DNA of 40,807 nucleotides from a virus. Shown in pieces: positions 6,012 through 14,233 of the stretch. The number at the start of each line of letters is the position of its first letter. Within the stretch, counting starts at the first letter, position 1. The DNA lies in the IMG/VR virus record IMGVR_UViG_3300031687_001240, positions 1-40,807 of that record; one strand, written 5' to 3'. Position numbers and translations under genes: made by a program. The notes under the pieces were generated by a model that worked only from the letters and a program-made list of their open reading frames with translations, did no database searches and had not been told where the DNA came from.

Positions 6012-6933
6012 CTGACATTACCTCCGTTAAACATGCCACCACATTAAGTTCATGGTCAGCAACAAATGCATTTTTATATTGATAGTCTGCAAGCAAAAGA
6101 ACAAGTTGCGGTATTGATTGTGGTGCAACTTTATCTATCATTCTGTCGTAAATAGCTCTAAAAATAGCGCTTGCATCTGTATCTATATTATTAACTACCC
6201 AAGATCTCATACCTTTAAAATTTTTATTTTTTAAATGAGAGAACAAATCATCAAAGTTTTTATCTTGAAGGTTAGCTACAACACCTGAATCGATACGGCC
6301 ATTAATAGAATATCTTTGTAATTCATTTAGCACTCTACGCCAATCAGGTGCAAATTTCATTATAAGTTCAGCTAAAGGTTTGTCGTCATATTCAATTTTT
6401 TCATTATCTAAAATAGTTTTACATCTAGCCATAAAGGATTCACACAATTCAATCATAGATTTTTTAGATGTGTTAAATTCATATACACCACATCGTGAAT
6501 GTAATGGCTCGATAATTCTGTTTTTAAAGTTGCATGTAAGAATAAATCTGCAGTTATTGGAAAACTCTTCTATAAAACCGCGTAACGCTGGTTGTGTAGA
6601 TTGTGGATTGAGATAGTCGGCTTCATCTAATATAACAACTTTATAACCACCTTGTAATGAAACAGATGATGCAAATTGTTTTATCTTAGTTCTTAACGTA
6701 TCAATATTACCTTCTTCAGAACCGTTGATAAGAATAAAATCGCAACCGAGCTCATTGCATAGAGCTCGGGCGATTGTGGTCTTACCTAAGCCGGCAGTAC
6801 CAGTGAACAACATATTAGGAAGTTCACCACCGTCGACTATCTTTTGGAAGGTTAATTTTAAAGATTCAGGTAAGATTGTATCTGCTACAACCTTAGGCCG
6901 GTACTTCTCACACCATAGAAACTCAGCACTCAT
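5995..6933 (-). CDS. gp44: gp44 clamp-loader ATPase subunit
   Basis: A 312-residue AAA+ ATPase of the clamp-loader family (T4 gp44, 319 aa). Walker A is GTAGLGKTT (residues 45-53), Walker B is ILDEAD (101-106), sensor 1 lies in LTCNFKNRI and the trans-acting SRC motif is 146-148. Four gp44 plus one gp62 open the gp45 ring using ATP. The opening EFLWCEKYRPK is the typical clamp-loader start. The coding sequence holds a perfect 8-bp inverted repeat at 6746-6769. Confidence 0.96.
   Translation of the reverse strand: MSAEFLWCEKYRPKVVADTILPESLKLTFQKIVDGGELPNMLFTGTAGLGKTTIARALCNELGCDFILINGSEEGNIDTLRTKIKQFASSVSLQGGYKVVILDEADYLNPQSTQPALRGFIEEFSNNCRFILTCNFKNRIIEPLHSRCGVYEFNTSKKSMIELCESFMARCKTILDNEKIEYDDKPLAELIMKFAPDWRRVLNELQRYSINGRIDSGVVANLQDKNFDDLFSHLKNKNFKGMRSWVVNNIDTDASAIFRAIYDRMIDKVAPQSIPQLVLLLADYQYKNAFVADHELNVVACLTEVMSDVQFN
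6746..6769. repeat. Perfect inverted repeat inside gene 44
   Basis: CCGAGCTC, 8-nt loop, GAGCTCGG. The stem is GC-rich in an AT-rich gene and falls on codons for ARALCNELG just after the Walker A motif. It would form a strong mRNA hairpin. Function unknown. Confidence 0.6.
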
Positions 6934-7178
6934 TATTTCTTTGGTTCCGCTTTAGTTTCTTCTTTAGTTTCACTTTTATCATTCATTGCATCTTCTTGCT
7001 GAATAGCTTCACTTATTTGAATGATTTGAATGGCTTGGTCTCTTAAGCCACCAATAGTGGAAAGCTCTTCGCCTTTAAATCCACCTCTTTGTGTAACAGC
7101 ATCAATTACTGCAACAATGCTTCTACTTGCTTTGTTTGCAAGATCTTTTAATTGTTTTATATTATCCGTATCTGACAT
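6933..7178 (-). CDS. Small conserved protein between genes 45 and 44
   Basis: An 81-residue helical protein beginning MSDTDNIKQLKDLANKASRS. A conserved-looking centre (TQRGGFKGEELSTIGGLRDQ) precedes a Lys/Glu-rich tail. As far as I recall, small proteins like this sit between the clamp and clamp-loader genes of marine T4-like phages. No function is known to me. The frame is open to 7217, but I place the start at 7178 because GGAG lies 9 nt before that ATG and it follows the gp45 stop. The gp44 ATG overlaps its stop by one base. Confidence 0.7.
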   Translation of the reverse strand: MSDTDNIKQLKDLANKASRSIVAVIDAVTQRGGFKGEELSTIGGLRDQAIQIIQISEAIQQEDAMNDKSETKEETKAEPKK

Positions 7179-7182
7179 ATTA

Positions 7183-7860
7183 TTATGCTCCGTATGTTGA
7201 AGATTTTTCAAGTGCAATCCAATACTTTAAAGGTATTTCTTTATTTTTAAATTGCGTTATTAATTTAGAAGATATTTCTACTTCATAATCACCTGGTAGG
7301 ATCTTAAGATTAGAAATACTTATGATAAAGTTAAACACAGCGTCTTGTTTAAACTCGCCATCAATGTCAATCGAAAATGCATTTGATGTTGGATTTTTAT
7401 TCTCAAGAACTGATAAGCTTAATACACCATCTTTTGCTTGTATTGATACTTCGGTGTGACCTAAAGTTGATGCAGCTTTTTTCAATTTGTTTAGTGTATC
7501 ATTATCTAATACAAACTTAACATCAGCCTCTGGCATAGTAACATCTTTTGTAGGTGCCGTTAATGTTTCTTCGGCAGCATAAAAGTAATTTACTTTAGAT
7601 CTACCAGATGCATCAGAAACAGTAACAGAGTGATCTTCGAATTTTAAACTAGGAGAATTGACTAATCCTATTACTCCAATAAATTCGTTTAAATCGTATA
7701 TGCCGAAATCTTTTTCGAAACTTTCGGTAACATCGGCAGTTGCTACTACGTTTCTTGCTTCACTAATAGTTTTAATATTCGATCCAGATTTAATCAATAT
7801 ATTTTGATTAATGCCTGAAAAGTTTCTTAAAACCTGTAAAGTGCTTTCACTTAATTCCAT
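7183..7860 (-). CDS. gp45: gp45 sliding clamp
   Basis: A 225-residue DNA polymerase processivity clamp (T4 gp45, 228 aa). Typical segments are LRNFSGINQNILIKSG at the N-terminus and ISNLKILPGDYEVEISSKL near the C-terminus. The trimeric ring tethers the polymerase and, with gp55, also activates late promoters. It is preceded by AAGGAAGG and by a promoter that matches the phage's early set, so it is the first gene of the transcript 45-44-grx-62-regA. Confidence 0.95.
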   Translation of the reverse strand: MELSESTLQVLRNFSGINQNILIKSGSNIKTISEARNVVATADVTESFEKDFGIYDLNEFIGVIGLVNSPSLKFEDHSVTVSDASGRSKVNYFYAAEETLTAPTKDVTMPEADVKFVLDNDTLNKLKKAASTLGHTEVSIQAKDGVLSLSVLENKNPTSNAFSIDIDGEFKQDAVFNFIISISNLKILPGDYEVEISSKLITQFKNKEIPLKYWIALEKSSTYGA

Positions 7861-7895
7861 AATTAATAACCTTCCTTTTTGTATTTTATAATAAT

Positions 7896-7924
7896 ATTAT
7901 ACCATAGATTTGTGCAAATGTACA
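7896..7924 (-). promoter_or_regulatory. Early-type promoter before gp45
   Basis: On the minus strand, -35 TGTACA (7919-7924), 17-bp spacer ending CTATGG, -10 TATAAT (7896-7901). The gp45 ATG lies about 30 nt beyond the expected start site, with AAGGAAGG between. Confidence 0.8.
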
Positions 7925-7937
7925 CAGTTAATTTCAT

Positions 7938-9638
7938 TTAATTTTTTATCTTAGAAAAATTTCTATCTTTTACAAATTCAATCTTGGACTCAAACTTACC
8001 ATCTAATATGTCTCCTTTATGAGATATAATAAAGGTATTACTATTAGCGTCCATCATGGATAGTATTTTTAATAAGTTTTCAATACCATCATGATCAAGT
8101 GATGAATCAAATGTTTCATCAAGTACCAATAGATTAGTTGATACTGAATTTTTCATTTTAGCGATCTGCCTCCATGTAAATAATAAAGATAAATCGATCC
8201 TTTGCTTTTCGCCTTCACTAAAAGAATCATAAGTAAAATCATCTCTGTGTCTAGACTTTATTGTTTCATTAAAATTTTCATCTAAGTTGAAAGAAACGAA
8301 GAAGTCCAGAGTTTGCAAGAACTGATTAACAAGTTTATTAATAGTAGGCAAATACTGTTTAATAATTTTTGTCTTAATACCAGTATCTCTTAACATTTCA
8401 GCAATAACATTGTTATAACCGAACTGTTCGTTTAACTTAAGCTTCTCTTCAAATAAACTTTCTTTATCGCTATTCATAGTTTCTAAGTCGTTACGTGCAC
8501 CAGTTAGATCAGCCGATACTTCACTTTCTAAATACTTTTGTAACTCATCGTTGTTTTGATTTACTGAAACGATCTCTCTATTATTTGCATTAATAGTATC
8601 TGTTTTTTCTTTTACGTCTTTAATGATTTCTTCTAATGCTAATATGTTTGTGTCAATAGAATTACCATTAACTTCTACTGTATTTAGAGATGATTGGACT
8701 TTTTGAGCTTCACTTCTTGTTTCTGAAATAAGTTTATCTTTGTTAGCTATAGGCTGATCACATGTAGGACACTCATCATTCTTTTCTAGAAACATACCAC
8801 GTTTTGCAACTGATTTCATTTCTTGTTTTATAGTAGCAATTTCACCTATAACTTTATTCTTTTGTGTTTGTAGTTTTTTTAGTTCATCAATTGCTGTACT
8901 AGATTCGAGTGCTAAACTCAATTCACTATTTTGTATTTGAAGTTTCTTTATTCTTTCTCTTGCAGTTGCAATTTGATTTTCATATTTGTTTCTATTCTCT
9001 TTGGTAAGAGCAGCGATATCTCTAATATATTTTGCTTGCTGTTCTATTTTACTTTTTACGATATTAGTATCATTACTTATTCTAGTAATGCTTTCTTTTA
9101 ATATAGAATTTCTTTCTCTTATAATAAGATTCATCTTAGAAAAAATATTAATATCTAGGAGATCTTCAATAACATTCCTACGATGGCCTGCATTCAGTTG
9201 CATAAAAGGTATGAAAGAAGATGAACCTAAGACAACTACTTGATGAAAACTTTTATGATTAAGTTTTAATATATTTTGCTCAAGGATCTTCTGATATTCT
9301 AATGAATGAGAAGATTGGTTGATCATAGCACCATCTTTCCATATTTCAAATATGTTTGGCTTTATGCCTCTTATGATTTTAAACTGTGCTGCACCTACTG
9401 AAAACTCTACTTCAACTACTGCTTGCTTTTGATTTATAGAATTAACTAATTGGTTCTTCATAATTTTACGATGAGGTTTGCCAAACAATGCAAACGATAT
9501 AGCATCTAACATGGTTGATTTACCAGCACCATTATGACCAACAATAAGTGTTGACTTATCTTTATTCAAAGGTATCTCAGTGAAAGAATTTCCAGAAGAT
9601 AAAAAGTTCTTATATTTTATAGATTTAAAATTTATCAT
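7938..9638 (-). CDS. gp46: gp46 recombination ATPase (Rad50-like)
   Basis: A 566-residue SMC-type ATPase, partner of gp47 in processing DNA ends for recombination-dependent replication. Walker A is GHNGAGKST (34-42). Long coiled coils flank a zinc hook CPTC (290-293). The ABC signature is SFSEGEKQR (472-480) and Walker B is LLVLDETFD (503-511). All functional motifs are intact. The stop/start overlap with gene 47 (4 nt) implies coupled synthesis of the complex. A promoter-like site inside gene 47 may add expression. Confidence 0.97.
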   Translation of the reverse strand: MINFKSIKYKNFLSSGNSFTEIPLNKDKSTLIVGHNGAGKSTMLDAISFALFGKPHRKIMKNQLVNSINQKQAVVEVEFSVGAAQFKIIRGIKPNIFEIWKDGAMINQSSHSLEYQKILEQNILKLNHKSFHQVVVLGSSSFIPFMQLNAGHRRNVIEDLLDINIFSKMNLIIRERNSILKESITRISNDTNIVKSKIEQQAKYIRDIAALTKENRNKYENQIATARERIKKLQIQNSELSLALESSTAIDELKKLQTQKNKVIGEIATIKQEMKSVAKRGMFLEKNDECPTCDQPIANKDKLISETRSEAQKVQSSLNTVEVNGNSIDTNILALEEIIKDVKEKTDTINANNREIVSVNQNNDELQKYLESEVSADLTGARNDLETMNSDKESLFEEKLKLNEQFGYNNVIAEMLRDTGIKTKIIKQYLPTINKLVNQFLQTLDFFVSFNLDENFNETIKSRHRDDFTYDSFSEGEKQRIDLSLLFTWRQIAKMKNSVSTNLLVLDETFDSSLDHDGIENLLKILSMMDANSNTFIISHKGDILDGKFESKIEFVKDRNFSKIKN

Positions 9639-10693
9639 GCTATTTCAAGTGCCTGTGCTTCTGTCATTAGTTCTCTCATTTGCAGTTTAATCTTGGTCTT
9701 ATCTAAATCTGTATCTACTGCTTCGACATATGAATCAACAATTTCGCCTGTATCTTCAAATTTCATATTTTCATCTTCAACGTTTTGACCCATAAATTCA
9801 TTAAAGTTTTCTGCTATTTTTAATTCATAGATATCTTGATTCTGAATGTTATCAATAAATCTATCGAATGTAAATGGATCAGTCTTTTCTGCTACAACAA
9901 CTTTAACAAACTTTTTAGATAAGTTTTTATTATAGTTATTATAACATACTTCTTTGTCATTGTACACTATTTTTTCAAATAAAGTGTAAGTATTTTGTAT
10001 TTTTTCTATTTGTCTTGTTTCAGTATCTAAAATATGAAAGTACTTTGTATCATGTGCATCAGACCAAAAGAACTCCATAGGATTACCTAAGTACCATATG
10101 TTATCTCTTTTAGATGCTGTATGATAATGACCAGATAATACTTGTTCAAACTTATGAAATAGCTTTGGATCCATACCGCCATGTGCCATGATACCTCTGC
10201 CAATTTCAAAGTTAGCTAATTCAAGATGAGCGCCTAGCCAGTCTGCTTTGCAGTCTCTAATAAAATTCATTGATTGGTCGTAGTTATCTGCGCATATCCA
10301 TGGAAGTAATCCCATATTCAAAGAACCGTATTGCATAACAGTTGGTTCCATAATTATATGGATTTCATTCATATAATGTCCTAGGCATTCTTTTAATGAA
10401 TTCAATTCATTAGTGTTCTTATAATACGTATCATGGTTGCCTGGTATAATATCCATAACCATATTATTTTTTCTTAAAGGTTCTAAAAACACTCTTCTAT
10501 TTTGGTTAAGTGCTTTAAAATTTACAAATTTACGGTGATCATAATAATCACCTAGGTGTAATATTTGTTTTATTCCACGTTTTTTACACTCTGGAAAAAA
10601 TATATTTTTATAAAAATCTTCTGCATTATCTAAAAATATTTCTGAAGAGTTTCGAATTCCGTTATGTGTATCATTGAGTATTGCTATTTTCAT
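9635..10693 (-). CDS. gp47: gp47 recombination nuclease (Mre11-like)
   Basis: A 352-residue metallophosphoesterase. The metal motifs are in order: NDTH (7-10), GDYYDHR (48-54), GNHD (85-88), MAHGG (169-173) and GHYH (188-191). With gp46 it resects double-strand ends. It starts inside the 3-prime end of the nucleotidyltransferase gene (23-nt overlap). The mid-coding region at 9938-9966 contains a complete TGTACA-17-TATAAT promoter match. Confidence 0.96.
   Translation of the reverse strand: MKIAILNDTHNGIRNSSEIFLDNAEDFYKNIFFPECKKRGIKQILHLGDYYDHRKFVNFKALNQNRRVFLEPLRKNNMVMDIIPGNHDTYYKNTNELNSLKECLGHYMNEIHIIMEPTVMQYGSLNMGLLPWICADNYDQSMNFIRDCKADWLGAHLELANFEIGRGIMAHGGMDPKLFHKFEQVLSGHYHTASKRDNIWYLGNPMEFFWSDAHDTKYFHILDTETRQIEKIQNTYTLFEKIVYNDKEVCYNNYNKNLSKKFVKVVVAEKTDPFTFDRFIDNIQNQDIYELKIAENFNEFMGQNVEDENMKFEDTGEIVDSYVEAVDTDLDKTKIKLQMRELMTEAQALEIA
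9938..9966 (-). promoter_or_regulatory. Early-type promoter inside gene 47
   Basis: On the minus strand, -35 TGTACA (9961-9966), 17-bp spacer, -10 TATAAT (9938-9943), with downstream sequence AACTATAAT also resembling the other sites. It lies about 300 nt upstream of gene 46 and could boost gp46. It overlaps codons, so it is less certain than the intergenic sites. Confidence 0.5.
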
Positions 10694-11093
10694 TCGTTAT
10701 TCTCTTTCTTAAATCACTTGTACTAAATCTATGTTCTCTTTTATTAAAGTACAATTCTATATCACGTGCTTTACAAATATCTCTTCCTGTAAAGTCTTTT
10801 TCTCTATATTCTTCACCTAGTATGCGTACGTCTATATTTCTCATAGAAAGTATATCTATAAGATCATTTTCGTACATGTATGGAATAACTTCATCTACAA
10901 ATCTAACTGCAGATAGCTGTGTGTATCTTTCAACTATTGTTTGAACAGGTTTATTTTTTTCTATTCTATCAATAGAAGGATCAATCTGTAAAGCGCATAT
11001 TAAATATTCACAATGATCCTTTGCTTCTCTTAACATTTCAATATGACCAGCGTGTAATAAATCAAATGTAGATGCTGTAATACCTACCTTCAT
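10671..11093 (-). CDS. Cytidylyltransferase-like nucleotidyltransferase
   Basis: A 140-residue member of the HxGH nucleotidyltransferase superfamily, closest in size and motifs to glycerol-3-phosphate cytidylyltransferase (TagD) and related proteins. The CTP/ATP-binding TFDLLHAGH (residues 9-17, H14 and H17) opens the protein, and the C-terminal FSTSDLRKRI replaces the family ISTT/SxI(R/K)xRI motif. Members transfer NMP to phospho-alcohols. The substrate here is unknown; a role in host envelope or virion sugar chemistry is possible. It sits between genes 47 and 55, overlapping both, so it shares the early transcript. Confidence 0.85.
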   Translation of the reverse strand: MKVGITASTFDLLHAGHIEMLREAKDHCEYLICALQIDPSIDRIEKNKPVQTIVERYTQLSAVRFVDEVIPYMYENDLIDILSMRNIDVRILGEEYREKDFTGRDICKARDIELYFNKREHRFSTSDLRKRITNENSNTQ

Positions 11094-11674
11094 TGCATAA
11101 ACACGCTTAAATCTGAATCCGCTAATTTTACTTTGCGTTTCTTTTTTTCTTTCTTAACTATTTCTTTTACTTGATTATCTGTATTACGTACTCTTGCAAT
11201 TCTATCTTTAAGTGTATCAACAAACCGTGATGCTTGATTAGAAGCTACAGCTTCAGTACCCATGTCAATAAAATTTTCAATACCAGATTTAGCTAAATAA
11301 TTAAGTTTAATTTCTTGTTGTTTTTTTTCTTTTGATATTCTTCTTAAGAAAGCATACCATGTTATCTGAGTAAAATATGCAAATGCATTTGGTTTACCAG
11401 TTCTGGTTGCTGCTTCTAAATTATAGTTGCTAATCGCCTTTAAACAATTTTCAACAGCATCCATAACCATTTCTTCTCTATAAGTATATCTTATAAAGTT
11501 TCCTTTATGCGATAAACCTTCAGCTATTTTTAAGAAGCATTGAGCAACATAGTCTGGGACTGTAGGAATTTTAGTTTCATTATCTCGTGCGATTACAACT
11601 CTTTCAACATATTCGACTACTGCGCTAGAGAAGTCAGAATTGTTAACATAGTGTATACTTTTTTTGCGTGCCAT
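11090..11674 (-). CDS. gp55: gp55 late-transcription sigma factor
   Basis: A 194-residue homologue of T4 gp55, the sigma-like factor that directs host RNA polymerase to TATAAATA late promoters with gp33 and the gp45 clamp. Recognisable segments are IHYVNNSDF, KIAEGLSHKGNFIRYTYREE, and NAFAYFTQITWYAFLRRISK (the sigma region-2-like core). The C-terminus is basic and the last residues are acidic-hydrophobic (SDLSVFMQ), fitting the clamp-binding tail. The frame begins ATG ATA ATG; I prefer the second ATG (11674), 8 nt after AAAGG. Confidence 0.9.
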   Translation of the reverse strand: MARKKSIHYVNNSDFSSAVVEYVERVVIARDNETKIPTVPDYVAQCFLKIAEGLSHKGNFIRYTYREEMVMDAVENCLKAISNYNLEAATRTGKPNAFAYFTQITWYAFLRRISKEKKQQEIKLNYLAKSGIENFIDMGTEAVASNQASRFVDTLKDRIARVRNTDNQVKEIVKKEKKKRKVKLADSDLSVFMQ

Positions 11675-11700
11675 TATCATAACCTTTATTTTATAGTATT

Positions 11701-11729
11701 ATTATACACTGATTTTACGTAAAAGTACA
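11701..11729 (-). promoter_or_regulatory. Early-type promoter before gp55
   Basis: On the minus strand, -35 TGTACT (11724-11729), 17-bp spacer, -10 TATAAT (11701-11706). A short leader with AAAGG leads to the gp55 start. It drives 55, the nucleotidyltransferase, 47 and 46. Confidence 0.78.
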
Positions 11730-11764
11730 CTGTTTAATTTCTCTCTTAATTAAAAATATAATAG

Positions 11765-11793
11765 TGTACATTTGTGTGAATATATGGTATAAT
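11765..11793 (+). promoter_or_regulatory. Plus-strand early-type promoter opposing all genes
   Basis: On the plus strand, -35 TGTACA (11765-11770), 17-bp spacer ending ATATGG, -10 TATAAT (11788-11793). It matches the gp45 promoter in both boxes and spacer end. The expected RNA starts near 11800 with a purine-rich GGGGAGAAGGGG stretch and runs antisense into the gene at 11828-12322. No plus-strand gene follows (the first ATG gives 16 codons). Confidence 0.65.
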
Positions 11794-11827
11794 AAAAGAG
11801 TATACGGGGAGAAGGGGATATACTTAT

Positions 11828-12322
11828 TTAATGCAAGCTTGGTTTCTTTTTAAACAACTTGATTATCTTGCCATCGTCTGAGTCTAAAGAATACGGAACT
11901 TCTTCAGTAGCACCATATTTATTAGATAAGAAATCATCCATTTCATCATCTGTTAGATCTCTTAGTTCTTCTTGTATTTCATCTAAATTAGCATATGCTT
12001 TTCTTTTAGTATTTCTATTTAATTTTAAGTCTTCTTCAATTCTTGTAATGCATGTTTTATAATGTTTTAATATATCTGGAGAAGGATTAGTTGTTACAAT
12101 TATGTGTGCAGAATTTAAAGTTTGTAAAGACTCTGGATCATCTTGAAAGCACATCCATGGTCTAAAACAAAAGAACCTCCATCCTTTTTGATAGTCTTCT
12201 ACGCCAACAACTCTTAAGGCTTTTTTAACTAACACATCTCCAGCATCTTCGCCAGTGTCCCATTCCAAGACTTCACATATTATTTCATCATTATTAGTTA
12301 GTTTAAATTGTTTTATTTTCAT
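11828..12322 (-). CDS. Conserved hypothetical protein upstream of uvsW region
   Basis: A 164-residue protein of unknown function. The N-terminal 60 residues (MKIKQFKLTNNDEIICEVLE...FRPWMCF) look like a small beta-barrel domain similar to Lsm-type hypothetical proteins of T4-like marine phages. The C-terminal half is helical and acidic (EIQEELRDLTDDEMDDFL). Its ATG overlaps the uvsW stop by 4 nt. It is the last gene before the intergenic region with opposing promoters. No catalytic residues were recognised. Confidence 0.7.
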   Translation of the reverse strand: MKIKQFKLTNNDEIICEVLEWDTGEDAGDVLVKKALRVVGVEDYQKGWRFFCFRPWMCFQDDPESLQTLNSAHIIVTTNPSPDILKHYKTCITRIEEDLKLNRNTKRKAYANLDEIQEELRDLTDDEMDDFLSNKYGATEEVPYSLDSDDGKIIKLFKKKPSLH

Positions 12323-13791
12323 AAATTCACTCTATAAGTTTTATGGTTAAATTTTTCTCTACCGTAAATTCTTAATCTTTCATCTGCATGTAATATACCA
12401 AAGTTCTTTTTACTTTTCCAAGTTATGTCATCAATAATATCATAAAGCGTTGCATCTTTATTATCATCTGTTTTTCTTAAACCTCTACCAATACTCTGTA
12501 AAACTCTTATCTGTGACTTAGATGGTGATGCAAAGACAATATTATGTAGATTCCTAATATTTATACCTGTACTAAACGTTCCAAGTGATGCAACAGTTAT
12601 AGAATTCTTTTGTTTTTCTATAATTGCTCTTATGGCTTCTCTATCAGTTGCAGCAGTTTCACCAGATACAAAAAAAGTCTTGCGGCTTTCTTCAACTTCA
12701 TCTTTAATTAATTGATATAACGGCTTACCATGTTTTTCTACATAGTTGTACAATACTAATGTATTACCTTTTAAATCAAGTGTTAAATTCTTTATGAATG
12801 TATTACGTTTAGTATTTGTAACAATAAATTCTATTTCTTCTTGATATGTTTTCTTTCCAAAATCTTTTTTAATGTTTTCGCCATGATCTAATATTATTCT
12901 TCGTATCGTAAGCTTAGCTAAAGTATCGTTATCTTGTAATTCTCTTGTACTTGTAACTCTATATACTTTACCAAATAATCCTTGCAACACTAGTTCATGA
13001 GTTAATGCACCATCTAATGTTCCGGTTGTGCCAAATCTATATTCAGCCTCTGTACATTTGTTCATTATAGATGTTAACGATTTTGATTTAAATCCATGGC
13101 ACTCATCACCAAACACTGTACCAAATCTGCTAAACCATTCTGGAAGAAATTTGTATATAGATTGCCATGTACTTATTATAACTCTCTTAGGTGTGTTCTT
13201 ATCTTTGCCTGAATATATTCTATGGCAATACGTATCAACATCATATCCATAAGTTTTAAAATCATTATACATTTGTTCAACTAACGAAGTAGTTGGAACT
13301 ATAATTAATATATCATTTTCAAAAGATGTTAACATATAACGCATAAGAACATAGATGATTAACGATTTACCAGAACCAGTAGGAGATAATAATATAGCAT
13401 TTTTTCTTCCTATTCCTGTACATACTGCGTCAAACTGATAGTCTCTTATTTTAAATGGTAGTTTTAAAGCATCAATAAACTTCATCATAAATTCTGGATT
13501 AATTTTGTTTCCTACGCTAGGATCACCATAATCAGATTCCATAACTTTAACTTCGTATTCTCGGCTTTCAGCAAATGAAACTATTTGTGGAAATAAACCT
13601 GCTGATATATGACCAGTAATTTGGTTAAAAAGTCTTATTTTTCCATCCCATAATCTATTACGAAATGCTGGCATAAATTTATATCCTGGCACAAAGAAGG
13701 AAAAAAACTCTCGCAGTTCTGCTCCTACTCCTCTATCGCATTCTACATATATAGTGGAATGATTTAATTTCCTGATTCGAATTGTTTCCAT
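12319..13791 (-). CDS. uvsW: UvsW DNA/RNA helicase
   Basis: A 490-residue superfamily-2 helicase. Domain order: N-terminal DNA-binding part (about 1-100, VGAELREFFSFFVPGYKFMP), motif I PTGSGKS (137-143), motif II DECH (229-232), motif III GTTGTLDG, and motif VI with QSIGRGLRK in the C-terminal RecA-like domain. T4 UvsW unwinds R-loops and branched DNA and shuts off origin-dependent replication late in infection. Length equals that of T4 UvsW within a few residues. It overlaps uvsY at its start. Confidence 0.95.
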   Translation of the reverse strand: METIRIRKLNHSTIYVECDRGVGAELREFFSFFVPGYKFMPAFRNRLWDGKIRLFNQITGHISAGLFPQIVSFAESREYEVKVMESDYGDPSVGNKINPEFMMKFIDALKLPFKIRDYQFDAVCTGIGRKNAILLSPTGSGKSLIIYVLMRYMLTSFENDILIIVPTTSLVEQMYNDFKTYGYDVDTYCHRIYSGKDKNTPKRVIISTWQSIYKFLPEWFSRFGTVFGDECHGFKSKSLTSIMNKCTEAEYRFGTTGTLDGALTHELVLQGLFGKVYRVTSTRELQDNDTLAKLTIRRIILDHGENIKKDFGKKTYQEEIEFIVTNTKRNTFIKNLTLDLKGNTLVLYNYVEKHGKPLYQLIKDEVEESRKTFFVSGETAATDREAIRAIIEKQKNSITVASLGTFSTGINIRNLHNIVFASPSKSQIRVLQSIGRGLRKTDDNKDATLYDIIDDITWKSKKNFGILHADERLRIYGREKFNHKTYRVNL

Positions 13792-14210
13792 TTAATTATA
13801 TTAGAAATTGTTTGATGTCTCCAGTTTAAGTTACTTATAATTTCAGATAAACATTCAACTACAGTTTTCCAATACTGTATCCTTTCTTCTGATTTTTGAA
13901 TTTCTGGATCACTGTCATAATAATAATCCATTTCTCCTTTTAATACTTTTAAACCATCAAATGGATCTGGTTGCCAACCTTTTTCTTTCATAGTCTCTTG
14001 ATCCATTTTTCCATTATAATATAACCACTTTTCTTTCAATAGTTTCTTCTGTTCAAACTCAGCACGCCTTAATTCTAATTTTGCGGTTGACCATATTTGC
14101 AGATATTTTGCATGTAACTGAGGTGTATTTTTGGAAGTTTCGTCTAATTTTGCATTATTAATAATGCTATCGTTCTGCCACATTTCGTGGACTTTTTTCA
14201 AGTCGATCAT
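13764..14210 (-). CDS. uvsY: UvsY recombination mediator
   Basis: A 148-residue helical protein corresponding to T4 UvsY (137 aa), which loads UvsX recombinase on gp32-covered single-stranded DNA. The typical elements are a short N-terminal helix (LKKVHEMWQNDSII), a long central helix with basic residues (KLELRRAEFEQKKLLKEKW) and the Y.G.M..E..KEKGW segment. It lies next to uvsW as in other T4-like phages. The uvsX gene is not in the window. GGAGA precedes the ATG by 6 nt. Confidence 0.88.
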   Translation of the reverse strand: MIDLKKVHEMWQNDSIINNAKLDETSKNTPQLHAKYLQIWSTAKLELRRAEFEQKKLLKEKWLYYNGKMDQETMKEKGWQPDPFDGLKVLKGEMDYYYDSDPEIQKSEERIQYWKTVVECLSEIISNLNWRHQTISNIIKWKQFESGN

Positions 14211-14233
14211 AATCTCTCCAATAATAATATATA

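Noticed and set aside
11801-11869. Possible small plus-strand gene after the plus-strand promoter
   Set aside because: The first ATG yields only 16 codons (MQAWFLFKQLDYLAIV) and is antisense to a real gene; the spacing from the purine run is poor. An untranslated RNA is more plausible.
12558-12565. TATAAATA late box on the minus strand inside uvsW
   Set aside because: It lies on conserved helicase codons (TGINIRNLHN region) far from any start codon; probably chance in AT-rich DNA.
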